A DNA stretch of 64,000 bases from Acidimicrobiia bacterium (GTDB lineage Bacteria > Actinomycetota > Acidimicrobiia > Acidimicrobiales > Poriferisodalaceae): assembly GCA_022820925.1 (NCBI GenBank), contig JAJEEO010000008.1:186001-250000 (forward strand), read 5' to 3'. Shown here one piece after another: positions 8,422 through 18,600 of this stretch (the first letter of the stretch is position 1; each line of letters opens with the position of its first letter). A program made the translations under genes and the position numbers. The notes under the pieces were generated by a model that made no database searches, was not told the DNA's origin, and saw only the letters and a list, made by a program, of their open reading frames with translations.

Positions 8422-8608
8422 CTCGCTTCGCTCAGGCACCGCTCGGGCTACGGCGTCGCAGTCGCATTCAACCTCCGGGACCTGACCCCGGGCGGCCGCG
8501 CTCGCCTTGCTGGGGAGGCGTAGTGTTCCCCGCAGCACATCTCGAGGTCGGATCGGCACGCCCGCGGCCGTGAAGTGCAGGCGGGAACGGCGGGGCTGGA
8601 GCACGCAC

Positions 8609-9541
8609 ATGGCCGACATCGGATCGGGTTCGGCGCCGGGAGCGCCGTACGGGGGCCGCGGCGCACCCGCACTGTCCGAGCGTGCGCTCGGCGTGCCGGC
8701 CGCTGCGGTGGCGATGGTGGGATGGGCTGCCTCGGGCGTGATCGCCAAGGGCATCTCCGAGCTGGGACCGCTGGCTGTCGTGTTCTGGCGGATGTGGCTC
8801 TACACCGGGCTGGTCGCGCTGTTCCTGTGGGCCAACCGCACGCCACTGCGACTGTCGTCGATCAAGGTCTCGTTCTGGGGCGGGTTCTCGCTGGCATTCG
8901 ACATCATGCTGTTCTTCGTCGCGTTGCGGATGACCACCGTGGCCAACGCCACCGTGGTTGCGTCGCTGCAGCCGCTGCTGATGCTGTTCTTGGCACCTCG
9001 CATCTTCGGCGAGCAGCCGGGCAGGCGTCACTGGGGCCTCGCGCTGGTGGCGATCGGCGGCATCGCGATCGTCGTGTTCGGCTCGTCGGGGTTGACCGAG
9101 TGGAGCGTGTTCGGCGACCTGCTGGCATTCGGGGCGCTGTTCGCCTGGACGGGTTACTTCGTGTTCTCCAAGCTCAGCACGCAGAAGATCGCAGCGGCGC
9201 AGTACACGGGCGGCAGCGCCTTGGTGTGTTCGCTGGTGGCCACGCCGTTCGCGCTCGCCTCGGGTCAGGTATTCGACTGGCCGTCGTCAGGAGCGTGGCT
9301 GTGGCTGGGCATCATGGCCATCGGCCCCGGCGTTGCCAGCCACATGCTGATGAACTGGTCGCTGGTGCGCATCCCGTCGTGGCTGGGCTCCACCATGACG
9401 CTGGCCATCCCCGTCACCAGCACGCTGATGGCCTGGGTGTTTCTGGGCGATCAGGTGTCGCTGTGGCAGTTCGTAGGGATGGCGGTGGTGATGTTCGCCC
9501 TCGCAGCCGTCGTGCTCGACCAGTCCCGCACCAAGCTCTAA
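8609..9541 (+). CDS. EamA/DMT family transporter
   Basis: A 310-residue integral membrane protein of the drug/metabolite transporter superfamily, with about ten hydrophobic helices in two EamA repeats. Repeat one starts at AAAVAMVGWAASGVIAKGI and carries VVFWRMWLYTGLVAL. Repeat two begins near WSVFGDLLAFGALFAWTGYFVFSK and ends with the conserved PVTSTLMAWVFLGDQVSLWQ. A charged, glycine-rich N-terminal tail of about 25 residues precedes the first helix. GGAG eight bases before ATG 8609 supports this start over a more upstream ATG. Substrates of this family are seldom predictable; efflux of amino acids or metabolites is usual. It stands alone, convergent with the amidase. Confidence 0.85.
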   Translation: MADIGSGSAPGAPYGGRGAPALSERALGVPAAAVAMVGWAASGVIAKGISELGPLAVVFWRMWLYTGLVALFLWANRTPLRLSSIKVSFWGGFSLAFDIMLFFVALRMTTVANATVVASLQPLLMLFLAPRIFGEQPGRRHWGLALVAIGGIAIVVFGSSGLTEWSVFGDLLAFGALFAWTGYFVFSKLSTQKIAAAQYTGGSALVCSLVATPFALASGQVFDWPSSGAWLWLGIMAIGPGVASHMLMNWSLVRIPSWLGSTMTLAIPVTSTLMAWVFLGDQVSLWQFVGMAVVMFALAAVVLDQSRTKL

Positions 9542-9563
9542 TCGGATCGCGCCGCTCCTGCGG

Positions 9564-11036
9564 TCACGCGACTGCGTGCACCGGCGGGCACCGGTGGGCC
9601 CACGGGGCGGCTTGCTCCATCTGGGCCGCCACCCGCAGCAGCACGTCCTCACGGCCGGGAGCCGCCACGAGCTGCACACCGATGGGCAAACCTTCGGGCG
9701 ACATGCCCTCGGGCGTGCCCAGCGGTACCGAGATGGCAGGCTGGCCGCTGACGTTGAACTGCGGTAGGTAGGGCGTGACCTTGGCCAAGCGCTTGGTCAG
9801 CGTGCGCTCGTCACCCTCGACGAGGTAGCCGACCGGGGGCGGCACGACGCCGAGCGTCGGCGTCAGCAGCAGGTCGAAGCCGTCGCCCTGACCGGGCTCG
9901 GCGTTCCACCACTGCACGATCTGCCGCGTGAATTGATGCAAGCGCTCCCGGCTGGCCAGCAAGTCCGGACCGCTGATCTTGGTGCCGCGCTGGTAGTTGA
10001 TCCACGCGACCGGCTCGACATCATCTTCAGTCCAGGGTCGGCCGAGCGCCGACTCGTAGGACCGCAGGGTCGCAGTCGCACTCGCCCGCATGATCCGGAC
10101 GTAGTCGTACATGTAGTCATTGCTGGCCATCGGCTCGGGCAGCGCTTGTTCGACCCGGTGCCCGAGGCTGTCCAGCAAGCCGGCTGCGGCTTCGGCGGCC
10201 TGGGTGCACAGCGGGTCGGTCACTTCGAAGGGGATCGTCGAGCTCACGCCGATGCGCAGCTCGCCAGGGTGCTGGCCGACCTCGGCGACGTAACCGGCCG
10301 CGGGCGCGGGATGTGCGGGCACGTACGGGTCGCCAGGCTCGGCGCCGGCCAGCACATCGAGCGCCAGCGCCGCATCGCGCACGGTGAGCGCGACCGCGCC
10401 GTCAGTGGTGCCGCCTCCCCAGCCTTCACCCGCAGGTGCGCTGGAGATCCGGCCCCGCGAGGGCTTGAGCCCGACGAGGCCATTGGCGCTGGCAGGGATG
10501 CGGATTGACCCGCCGCCGTCGCTGGCGTGGGCGATGCGCACGATGCCCGCCGCGACTGCGGCCGCGGCACCGCCGCTCGAGCCGAGCACGGTGTGGTCGG
10601 TGTTCCATGGATTGCGGCACGGCCCGTACAACGCCGTCTCGGCCGCGGCGGGGCATTGCCCGCCGCCGAGCTCGGGACTGTGCGAGTGCCCGATGCTGAT
10701 GGCTCCCGCTTCGGCCAACCGGCGAGCGACCGCCCCGGTCTCGGAGTAGCGGTAGTCGAGTTCGGCCAACCGGCGGTTGCCCTGGTAGCCGGGTTCGCCC
10801 TTGGCCGGGCAGAACAGGTCCTTCAGCGCAATCGGCACGCCAGCCAGCAGCCCTGTCGATGCCCCGCCGGCATCAAGCTCAGCCGCTCGCCCTCGTGCTG
10901 CACCAAACGTCGGCTCGACGATCGCATTGATCGTCGGATTCACCTGCTCGCAACGGGCGATGGCCTCGTCGACCGTCGCCGTGGCGTCGGTCTCGCCAGC
11001 CCGTACTTGCTCAGCCAGCGCGGTTGCGTCGCTCAT
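9564..11036 (-). CDS. amidase signature family hydrolase
   Basis: A 490-residue amidase. The Ser-cisSer-Lys catalytic triad is visible: Lys72 in VPIALKDLF, cis-Ser153 in VLGSSGGAAAAVAAG, and nucleophile Ser177 in SDGGGSIRIPAS, the 24-residue gap between the serines matching the family. NGLVGLKPSRGRIS follows. These enzymes hydrolyse amides (some act on nylon oligomers, nitrile-derived amides or peptides); the substrate is not predictable. The ATG at 11036 is preceded by AGGGG at five to six bases. It lies 75 bp downstream of the enoyl-CoA hydratase gene on the same strand and may be co-transcribed with it. Length is normal for the family. Confidence 0.9.
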   Translation of the reverse strand: MSDATALAEQVRAGETDATATVDEAIARCEQVNPTINAIVEPTFGAARGRAAELDAGGASTGLLAGVPIALKDLFCPAKGEPGYQGNRRLAELDYRYSETGAVARRLAEAGAISIGHSHSPELGGGQCPAAAETALYGPCRNPWNTDHTVLGSSGGAAAAVAAGIVRIAHASDGGGSIRIPASANGLVGLKPSRGRISSAPAGEGWGGGTTDGAVALTVRDAALALDVLAGAEPGDPYVPAHPAPAAGYVAEVGQHPGELRIGVSSTIPFEVTDPLCTQAAEAAAGLLDSLGHRVEQALPEPMASNDYMYDYVRIMRASATATLRSYESALGRPWTEDDVEPVAWINYQRGTKISGPDLLASRERLHQFTRQIVQWWNAEPGQGDGFDLLLTPTLGVVPPPVGYLVEGDERTLTKRLAKVTPYLPQFNVSGQPAISVPLGTPEGMSPEGLPIGVQLVAAPGREDVLLRVAAQMEQAAPWAHRCPPVHAVA

Positions 11037-11111
11037 CGTCACCCCTGTCACCGTCGGCCCCCGGTGCCTCGGGGCCGCGTCGTCAGCGGTGCAGTCTCGC
11101 GCAGCGGTTGG

Positions 11112-11927
11112 TCAGCGGCCTTGCCAGTTGGGCTGACGCTTTTCGGCGAAGGCTCGGGGGCCTTCCTTGACGTCTTCGCTGGCCATCAGGCGGGCCACTG
11201 CCGGATAGGGGTGATGGAACGCCTCGCCCAGCGGCATGTCGAGCCCGCGCATCGCCGCCTGCTTGGTGGCCTGGATGGACAGGGGTGCGCACCGCATGAT
11301 GTCGTCGATCAGCCGGTCGGTTGCTGCGTCGAGTTCGTCGAAGGGCACCACGTCGTTGACGATGCCCAGTTCCAGTGCGCGCTGCGCGCTCATGGTGCGA
11401 GCCGTCAGCAGGTACTCCATGGCCAGCTTCATCGGGATCTGGCGCGGCAGCCGGTGCACTCCCCCGCCGCCCGCATACAGGCCGCGCAGCGGTTCGGTCA
11501 AACCGAACTGGGCGTGGTCCGCCGCCACCACCAGATCGCACGCCATCGCCACCTCGAATCCGCCGCCGAGCGCCACGCCGTTCACTTGGGCGATCAGCGG
11601 CTTGGGATAGTCGAAACGCTCGATCAGTCGCGTCACCTGGCTCATCAGCTCACGGTCGGCAGCCTGGGTGGCCTCGTCGGACTGGCGGATCGTCGACAGG
11701 TGCTTGAGGTCGCGCCCGGCACAGAACGCCTGACGGCCGACACCGGTGATGACCATCAGCCATACGTCGTCGTCAGCCGCGGCGTGATCCAGGATGTCGG
11801 ACCATTCCTTGTGGGCCGGAGTGTTGATGGCGTTGCGCACCTCGGGCCGGTTGATGGTGATGCGAGCCACACGCGGCCGGATCTCCTCGTAGACGAAGTA
11901 CTGCGGTTCGAAGTCGAGTGCCTGCAT
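11112..11927 (-). CDS. enoyl-CoA hydratase/isomerase family protein
   Basis: A 271-residue crotonase-superfamily protein. Seen: RVARITINRPEVRNAINTPA near the N-terminus, VITGVGRQAFCAGRDLKHL (oxyanion-hole strand), VALGGGFEVAMACDLVVAA, FGLTEPLRGLYAGGGGVHRLPRQI with the Glu of the catalytic loop, and the C-terminal FAEKRQPNWQGR typical of hydratases. It would hydrate or isomerise an acyl-CoA double bond in fatty-acid or side-chain degradation. The frame is open far upstream, but that part is antisense to the dienelactone hydrolase; the natural start is ATG 11927. It is divergent from the dienelactone hydrolase across 198 bp in which no other gene is seen. Confidence 0.88.
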   Translation of the reverse strand: MQALDFEPQYFVYEEIRPRVARITINRPEVRNAINTPAHKEWSDILDHAAADDDVWLMVITGVGRQAFCAGRDLKHLSTIRQSDEATQAADRELMSQVTRLIERFDYPKPLIAQVNGVALGGGFEVAMACDLVVAADHAQFGLTEPLRGLYAGGGGVHRLPRQIPMKLAMEYLLTARTMSAQRALELGIVNDVVPFDELDAATDRLIDDIMRCAPLSIQATKQAAMRGLDMPLGEAFHHPYPAVARLMASEDVKEGPRAFAEKRQPNWQGR

Positions 11928-12125
11928 GGCCCGGGATCGTATGCCGCCGACTTGCAGCGAGCCGCAGCTAGGACTGTCGCCGGTGCCGCTGCTGCAGAGA
12001 CCGTCGGCTCGCTCGACCAGCGTTGCGGCTTCGCACGCAGTACACAAGGGGCGGCGCACGCAACCGCTACGCGGCGGCCAGGCGCCAAGCCGTCGATCCG
12101 CACGGCCGAACCCGAGGAGGCAGCA

Positions 12126-12866
12126 ATGTTCGAAGACCACGTATCGATCGACACCGGTGAAGGCGAGATGAGCACGTTCGTCGTGCATCCAGAGCCCAGC
12201 GAGCGGCGCCCGGGGCCGTTCCCGACGGTGCTGTTCCTGATGGACGCGCCCGGCAAGCGGGAGGAACTCCACGACATGGCCCGTCGCATCGCGACCGTCG
12301 GCTACTACGTGCTGCTGCCGAACCTCTACTACCGCGAAGTCCCCGGCTTCATCGTGCTGCGCGACGACCCCGCCAGCCGCCAGTTCATGTTCGAGCTGAT
12401 GACCAACCTCTCCAATGCGATGGTGTCGCGTGATGCCGCAGCCCTGATGCGGTACGCCGACGCCGACCCGGCTGCCAGCATCGAACGGGTCGGCACCACG
12501 GGCTACTGCATGACCGGCCCGATGGCGATCTGGCTCGCCGCGGATTACCCCGACACCATCACCGCCGCCGCATCGATTCACGGCGTACGCCTGGCCGTGG
12601 ACGCCAGCGACTCACCCCACCTGAGGGCACCCGACATCCGCGGCGAGGTGTTAGTGATGTCCGCCGAGCACGACGACTACGTCGACCGGGCCCACTACGA
12701 CCGGCTCTGCAAGGCCTTCGCCGATGCCGGCACCGACGCGCAGACCTACTGGGTGGACGGCACCCACCACGGCTTCGTGTTCCCGCAACGGCCCGTGTAC
12801 GACAAGCCGGCCGCCGAGCGCCACTGGGAGCTATTGCTGGACATGTTCGGCCGTCGCCTGCACTGA
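12126..12866 (+). CDS. dienelactone hydrolase family protein
   Basis: A 246-residue alpha/beta hydrolase of the dienelactone hydrolase family. Catalytic Cys128 lies in GTTGYCMTGPMAIWLAA (the GxCxG elbow), the acid in EHDDYVDRAHYD, and the histidine in DGTHHGFVFP, so the Cys-Asp-His triad is complete. Such enzymes open dienelactones in chlorocatechol degradation or cleave other small esters. The ATG at 12126 has GAGGAGG seven bases upstream. The frame continues open for 1.6 kb before it, but only as the antisense of the amidase and hydratase genes. Without other chloro-aromatic genes nearby, a general carboxylesterase role is as likely. Confidence 0.88.
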   Translation: MFEDHVSIDTGEGEMSTFVVHPEPSERRPGPFPTVLFLMDAPGKREELHDMARRIATVGYYVLLPNLYYREVPGFIVLRDDPASRQFMFELMTNLSNAMVSRDAAALMRYADADPAASIERVGTTGYCMTGPMAIWLAADYPDTITAAASIHGVRLAVDASDSPHLRAPDIRGEVLVMSAEHDDYVDRAHYDRLCKAFADAGTDAQTYWVDGTHHGFVFPQRPVYDKPAAERHWELLLDMFGRRLH

Positions 12867-12920
12867 ACCGCGCCGGCGCCGGTCTGCCCCGGCACTGCCA
12901 GCCGATCCCCCGATACCGCT

Positions 12921-12936
12921 GCCGCTGGCCGCCAGC
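12921..12936 (+). repeat. 16-bp intergenic inverted repeat, copy 1
   Basis: GCCGCTGGCCGCCAGC, containing GCTGG/CCAGC arms around CCG, lies 39 bp before the SCO6745-like gene. The identical 16-mer occurs at 51867-51882 in another intergenic region before an LLM gene. It may be a shared regulatory site, a small dispersed repeat, or a coincidence of GC-rich DNA. Confidence 0.35.
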
Positions 12937-12975
12937 TCGGGCACGCCCGGCATGGCGATGCCACACTGTCGCCCC

Positions 12976-13710
12976 ATGGAGACACGTGAACTCGTCCAAA
13001 CTGTGTGCCCGCCGATAGCTGCGCTGGGCTCGAGGTTCTATTTCGACCCCGGAACGCTGGCCCGTGGAAAGGAAGCCGGTCTCGACGGTTTCCGCCTGTA
13101 CATGCTGGGCCGCGGCGGCGTGCTCGGCGACGTCGAGGCCGCCGTTGTGCACAGCGCCTTCGGCTACTTCAACCCGGGTCTTGTCGCCAAGATCTGGAAC
13201 TCGGCCAAGGACGTCATGGCGCCGCGCGACGGAGGCCGTCTGTACATGGAGTGCGCGGGTGCGTTCGGCTCATCCAAGCTCGGCGGTGTCGCAGGTCTCG
13301 ACGGGTTCAATGCTGCCGCCGACAAGGTGATCGATGCTGGCCTCGTCGACAGTTCCGCGCAGGCGCTCTTCGCGGCGATCGCGTCGGAGCCGCGCAGCGA
13401 CGAGACCGCAGCCCGGGCCTTCCAGAACGTGGCCGTGCTGCGGGAACTGCGTGGCAGCCTGCACCTCCTGGCCATCGTGGCTTCGGGGCTGTCGACCGAG
13501 ATGGCTCACCGGGTGCGCCGGCCCGACGACGTCGAGATGTTCGGTTGGACGAATGACGCGCAGGTCACCGACGAGCACCGTGCGAAATGGGAGTCCGCCG
13601 AAGCGCTGACCGACAAGCTGATCGAGCCGATCTACGGCGTGCTCGACAGCGCCGAGGCCCAAGCGCTCGCTGACGGCATCGCCGCCATTGAAGCCGCGCT
13701 CTCCGAATAG
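12976..13710 (+). CDS. SCO6745 family (MarR-like helix-rich) protein
   Basis: A 244-residue, mostly helical protein of the actinobacterial SCO6745 family. It starts METRELVQTVCPPIAALGSRFYFDP and continues with the typical GLDGFRLYMLGRGGVLGDV, YFNPGLVAKIWNSAKDVM and a C-terminal ADGIAAIEAALSE. Automated annotation often calls this family a helix-turn-helix or MarR-like protein, but no biochemical function is established that I know of. The conserved YMLGRGG and FGYFN...W segments point to a shared ligand or DNA contact. It is followed within seven bases by the nitroreductase gene, so the two probably form an operon. An upstream frame extension lies inside intergenic DNA and the dienelactone hydrolase and was not used. 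Confidence 0.75.
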   Translation: METRELVQTVCPPIAALGSRFYFDPGTLARGKEAGLDGFRLYMLGRGGVLGDVEAAVVHSAFGYFNPGLVAKIWNSAKDVMAPRDGGRLYMECAGAFGSSKLGGVAGLDGFNAAADKVIDAGLVDSSAQALFAAIASEPRSDETAARAFQNVAVLRELRGSLHLLAIVASGLSTEMAHRVRRPDDVEMFGWTNDAQVTDEHRAKWESAEALTDKLIEPIYGVLDSAEAQALADGIAAIEAALSE

Positions 13711-13717
13711 CGCAGCC

Positions 13718-14371
13718 GTGACACTCTCGCTCAGCGCCGACGAGGTGCTGGCCACAACCCGCGCCGTGCGGCGCCGTCTCGACTTCGACCGGCCCGTCGA
13801 CGACGCAACCCTGCGGGAGTGCCTCGAGCTGGCGCTGCAAGCTCCCACCGGATCTCTGCGGCAGGACTGGCACTTCGTCGTTTCGACCGATCCGGAACAA
13901 TGCCGTGCCGTCGGGACGATCTATCAGGAAGTCTGGCTCGGCCGGATCGACGACAACTACCTGGCCAAGGCCGCGGCAGCCGAGAACGATCCGGCGGCGC
14001 GGGCGGACTGGCTGCGCATGATGGACTCAGCCCGCTACCTGGCAGAGAACTTCCCACGCACGCCCGCGATCTTCGTGCCGTGCATCGAAGGTCGCCTCGA
14101 CGGAGCTCCTGCGGGGCTGCAGGCGCTGCGCTGGGGTTCGGTCATACAAGCGGCGTGGAGCTTCTGCCTCGCCGCTCGCAATCGAGGTCTGGGCACCTGC
14201 TGGACCACCGTGCACCTCGCTCGCGAGCAGGAAGTCGCCGCTGTACTCGGCATCCCCTTCGACGAGGTGCAGCAGGTGGCGCTGCTGCCCGTGGCTCACA
14301 CCATCGGCACCGACTTCAGGCCGGGCCGCCGCAAGCCCTTCGATCAGTTCGTCCACGTCAACGGCTGGTAG
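13718..14371 (+). CDS. nitroreductase family protein
   Basis: A 217-residue FMN-dependent nitroreductase-fold protein. Visible: EVLATTRAVRRRLDFDRPVDD at the N-terminus (the FMN-phosphate arginines), ALQAPTGSLRQDWHFVV, the WGSVIQAAWSFCLAARNRGLGTCWTT segment typical of the fold, and the GIPFDEVQQVALLPVAHT stretch before a positively charged tail. Family members reduce nitro groups, quinones or enones with NAD(P)H; some dehalogenate. The GTG at 13718 lies seven bases after the upstream stop; a TTG at 13688 inside the preceding gene is the only alternative. No strong ribosome site is visible, in keeping with translational coupling to the SCO6745-like gene. Confidence 0.85.
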   Translation: MTLSLSADEVLATTRAVRRRLDFDRPVDDATLRECLELALQAPTGSLRQDWHFVVSTDPEQCRAVGTIYQEVWLGRIDDNYLAKAAAAENDPAARADWLRMMDSARYLAENFPRTPAIFVPCIEGRLDGAPAGLQALRWGSVIQAAWSFCLAARNRGLGTCWTTVHLAREQEVAAVLGIPFDEVQQVALLPVAHTIGTDFRPGRRKPFDQFVHVNGW

Positions 14372-14378
14372 CCACCGG

Positions 14379-15479
14379 TCAGTCGAACACCAGGATGGAG
14401 CGGCCTGCGATCCTGCCGTTCTCGAGGTCGTCGACCGCCTGGCCGATGTCGTCAATCGGGTAGCTCTGCGTTACCAGCGAGTTGAGGTCGAGGCTGCCGT
14501 CGGTGTGCCACTGCAAGAAGCGGGGGAAATCGACGGCCGGCTCGCAGCTGCCGCCCAGGCTGGAGATGAACGCCCGCTCGCCGATGAACAGGTGCAGGGT
14601 GTCGAGTTCGAGGTTGCGCTGTGGCACGCCCACGAGCACCGCTGTTCCGCCGCGGCTCTGGCCGAACTCGCCGGCATGAGTGGCCTCGTGGATCTGCGCC
14701 ATCGTGCTCTGGTGCCCGATGCAGTCGAAGGCGAAGTCCACGCCGCGCAGCGGCTGACGCAGGATGTCGAAGCGGTGCTCGTCGGTCGTGAGCGCCCTGA
14801 TCTCTTCGACGGGATCGCCGCTGGAAGCGTTGACGCCGTGGGTGGCCCCGAAGCGCTTCGCGAAGTCCAGCTTCTCGTCGGAGAGGTCGACGGCGATGAT
14901 CGGATCTGCGCCAACGAACTTCGCCGCAGCAACTGCAGACAGGCCGACTCCGCCGACACCGAAGATGGCCACGCTGGCCCCGGCTTTCACCCCAGCGGTG
15001 TGGAGCACCGCGCCGGCACCGGTGATGACTGCACAGCCGATGATGCAGGTGGCCTCCACGTCGATGCCCTCGGGCACCTTCACGACGAACATTTCATCCG
15101 CGATGGTGTGGGTGGCCCAGGTGAACACGTTGATGGAGGTCGCTGTGCGGCCGTCGCCGAGATCGAGCTGCAAGGGTCCGCCCCGGCGGCGCGCGCTCTC
15201 CTGGTCCTTCGGCACCCACGTGACCATCACCGTGTCGCCCGGCGCAAGGCCGGTCACGTCGTCTCCCACTGCGATCACCTCGCCGGTGGACTCGTGACCC
15301 AGCACCGCCGGCGCCGCCCGCGGGTTGTGAATGGTGTGCAGCTGGCTGTGGCAGACACCCGACGCGTACTGCTTCACCACCACCTGGTGGCCGCTCGGAT
15401 CGGGCAGCGTCACATCCATCACTTCAGGTCCGGCACCGGCCTCCTGAGGGATGACAACAACTCTGGCTTCGACGGGCAT
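14379..15479 (-). CDS. zinc-type alcohol dehydrogenase (NDMA-dependent-like)
   Basis: A 366-residue medium-chain dehydrogenase. Catalytic zinc ligands are visible in ASGVCHSQLH, VLGHESTGEV and CIIGCAVITGAG, and the Rossmann motif GVGGVGLSA binds NAD(H). It resembles the mycobacterial NDMA-dependent alcohol dehydrogenase group, in which the cofactor is tightly held. Odd: the segment that normally bears four structural-zinc cysteines (after VTWVP) reads KDQESARRRGG and contains no cysteine, so the structural zinc appears lost. ATG 15479 follows GAGGAGGGG. It is divergent from the acyl-CoA carboxylase across 175 bp. It probably oxidises an alcohol to an aldehyde for downstream acyl-CoA formation; the substrate is unknown. 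Confidence 0.87.
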   Translation of the reverse strand: MPVEARVVVIPQEAGAGPEVMDVTLPDPSGHQVVVKQYASGVCHSQLHTIHNPRAAPAVLGHESTGEVIAVGDDVTGLAPGDTVMVTWVPKDQESARRRGGPLQLDLGDGRTATSINVFTWATHTIADEMFVVKVPEGIDVEATCIIGCAVITGAGAVLHTAGVKAGASVAIFGVGGVGLSAVAAAKFVGADPIIAVDLSDEKLDFAKRFGATHGVNASSGDPVEEIRALTTDEHRFDILRQPLRGVDFAFDCIGHQSTMAQIHEATHAGEFGQSRGGTAVLVGVPQRNLELDTLHLFIGERAFISSLGGSCEPAVDFPRFLQWHTDGSLDLNSLVTQSYPIDDIGQAVDDLENGRIAGRSILVFD

Positions 15480-15654
15480 CGCACTTCCCCTCCTCGCGCT
15501 GCACCGCTGTCTAGCTGACCGGCGCAGGCAACGCTGCTGCCGCCGAGCTCGTTGCCGTGGGCATCGCGCCGCCTTCGCACCTAGCGTTGGCCGACGAATG
15601 GTGACGCGGCCCGCGTCGGGCAACGAGTCGCTGTGACACAGGGGAAGGGCACCC

Positions 15655-18600
15655 ATGGGCCTGAAGAAGCTGCTGATTGCGAACCGCGGCGAGATTGCCG
15701 TGCGGGTGGTGCGGGCGGCCAGCGAGCTCGGTATCGGCACGGTTGCGATCGCTGGGGACGACGACACTGCCTCGCTGCACACCCGGGTGGCCGATGAGTC
15801 GGTCACGCTCGACGGCCGGGGTGTCGCGCCCTACCTCGACGTCGACCAGGTGGTCGGCGCTGCTGCGGCGGCCGGTTGCGACGCGATCCATCCCGGCTAC
15901 GGGTTCCTGGCCGAGAACCCGGCCCTGGCGCTTGCGTGCAAGGCCGCCGACATCACCTTCGTGGGGCCCAGCGCACTCCAGCTCGAGCTCTTCGGGGACA
16001 AGCTCGCCGCTCGGGCGCTCGCGCAACAGCACCATGTGCCCCTGCTGCCCGCCACGTCCGAGCCGACGTCGGTCGAAGCTGCCCAGGCCTTCTTCGCCGA
16101 GCACGGGCCGATGATGATCAAGGCCCTGGCCGGGGGCGGCGGGCGAGGCATGCGCGTCGTGCGCTCAGCCGACGAGCTCGAAGCGGCCTATGAGCGCTGC
16201 GCCAGCGAGGCTGCCGCTGCGTTCGGCAACGGCGATCTCTACGTGGAGCAGCTGATCGAGCGTGCCCGCCACATCGAGGTGCAGATCGTCGGCGACGGCG
16301 AGACGGTCTCGCACCTGGGCGAGCGGGAATGCACGCTGCAGCGCCAGAACCAGAAGATCGTCGAGATCGCTCCCTCGCCCACGCTCACGACCGATGCCCG
16401 CCAGGCGGTGTGCGACGCCGCCACCGAGATGGCCAGGGCAGTCGGCTACCGCAGCCTGGGCACCTGGGAATTCCTCATCGACGCCGACGACCCCGCCACG
16501 ATCGCCTTCTGCGAGGTCAACGCTCGCATCCAGGTCGAGCACACGGTCACCGAGGAAGTCACCGGCGTCGATCTCGTGGCCGCACAGCTGCGGATCGCCG
16601 GCGGCGCCCGCCTTGCCGATGTGGGGCTGGCGCAGCCAGACGTGCCCTCGCCGCGGGGGTACGCCATCCAATGCCGCGTGAACACCGAGACGATGCAGCC
16701 AGACGGCACCTCGCGTCCCAGCGGCGGTGTGCTCAGCGCCTTCGAGCCCCCCACCGGTCCAGGGATACGCACCGACACCTACGGCTACGTGGGTTATGGC
16801 ACCAACCCCAGCTTCGACTCGCTGCTCGCCAAGGTGATCGCCTACAGCCCCAGCCGCGAGTACGCCGACGCGGTCCGCCGGGCACGCCGGGCCTTGGGCG
16901 AATTCCGCATCGAGGGCGTGGCGACGAACCTGGGGTTCCTGGCCGCGCTGCTCGACCGGCCCGAAGTGATCGCCAACGATCTCACCACCAGCTTCGTGGC
17001 CGATCACGCCGATGCGCTGTGCACCGCTGCTGCCCAGGCGGCATCGGTCTGGGCGCCTGCCGAGCCGGCTGTCGCCGCCGGTGCCGGTGCTGGTGGACGG
17101 GCTGGTGCGACGGTCGGAGACGATCCGCTCGCCGTGCTGCGCCACGGCGACATCGATGATGCCCCTGCCGACCGGGCCGCATCTGACGCTGTTCGGGCTC
17201 AAGCCATGGCTTCGGGAACGGCTTCGCTCCATGGCGCGCCGGCAGGCGCGTGGCAGCCCAGTGTGCCGGTGGCGACCGTGACCGGCCCCGACGGCAGCAT
17301 CGCCGTAGCAGCACCGCTGCAGGGCACGATCGTCTCGCTCGCTGTCGCCGAGGGTGACCCCGTCGCCGAGGGCCAGCAGGTCGCCGTGATGGAAGCGATG
17401 AAGATGGAGCACGTCGTGACCTCCGCGGTCACCGGCATCGTGCGGATGCTGGGCGTAGCGCCGGGCGACACGGTGTACGAGGGGCACTCGCTGCTCTACG
17501 TCGAGGAAGCCGAGGTCTCTGTAGAGGTTGTGGAGGCGGCAGCAGCAGTCGATCTCGACTTCATCCGACCCGATCTGGCCGAGGTGTTCGAGCGCCGCGG
17601 CTTCGGCCTCGACGAGAACCGGCCCGACGCCGTTGCGAAGCGTCACGGTCGGGGCCACCGCACCGCACGCGAGAACATGGCCGACCTCGTCGATCCGGGC
17701 ACGTTCGTGGAGTACAGCCCGCTGATGGTGGCTGCGCAGCGCCGCCGCCGCTCCATGGAAGACCTGATCGCCAACACCCAGGGCGACGGCATGGTGGCGG
17801 GCGTGGCCAGCGTCAACGGCGATCTCTTCGGCCCTGAGCAATCCCAGGCCATGGTCATGTCCTACGACTACATGGTGCTGGCGGGCACCCAAGGCGGCAA
17901 CAACCACCGCAAGAAGGACCGCATGTTCGAGATCGCCGAGCACAACCGCCTGCCGGTGGTGCTGCTGGCCGAGGGCGGCGGCGGCAGACCGGGCGACACC
18001 GACGGCATCGGCGGCTCGGGTCTCGACTGCTGGGCGTTCACCTTCTTTGCTCAGCTCAGCGGCCTGGTGCCGCTGGTGGGCGTCACCAACGGTCGCTGCT
18101 TTGCGGGCAATGCAGTGCTGCTGGGCTGCTGCGACGTGATCATCGCGACCGAAGGCTCGAACATCGGCGTCGGCGGCCCCGCCATGATCGAGGGCGGCGG
18201 CCTGGGCGTGTTCCGTCCCGAGGAGGTCGGCCCGGTCGACGTGCAGTGGCCCAACGGCGTGATCGACGTGCTGGTGGAAGACGAGGCCGCGGCGATCGTG
18301 GCCGCCAAGCAGTACCTGTCGTACTTCCAGGGCTCCGTCGAGGAGTGGGAGTGCCACGACCAGCGCGAGCTGCGCCACCTGGTGCCCGAGAATCGCCTGC
18401 GGGCCTACGACGTGCGCGACATCATCGACAAGCTCTGCGATGTCGACTCGGTGATGGAGCTGCGCCGCGGCTGGGGACCGGGTTGCGTCACGGCGCTGGC
18501 ACGCGTCGAAGGACGCCCGATCGGCGTGGTGGCGAACAACAACCACCATCTCGGCGGCGCGGTCGATGCCGACACCGGTGACAAGGCCGCCCGCTTCATC

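Noticed and set aside
10527..12125. A 533-codon upstream extension of the dienelactone hydrolase frame
   Set aside because: It is antisense to the amidase and enoyl-CoA hydratase genes and has no domain; a strong ribosome site marks the start at 12126.
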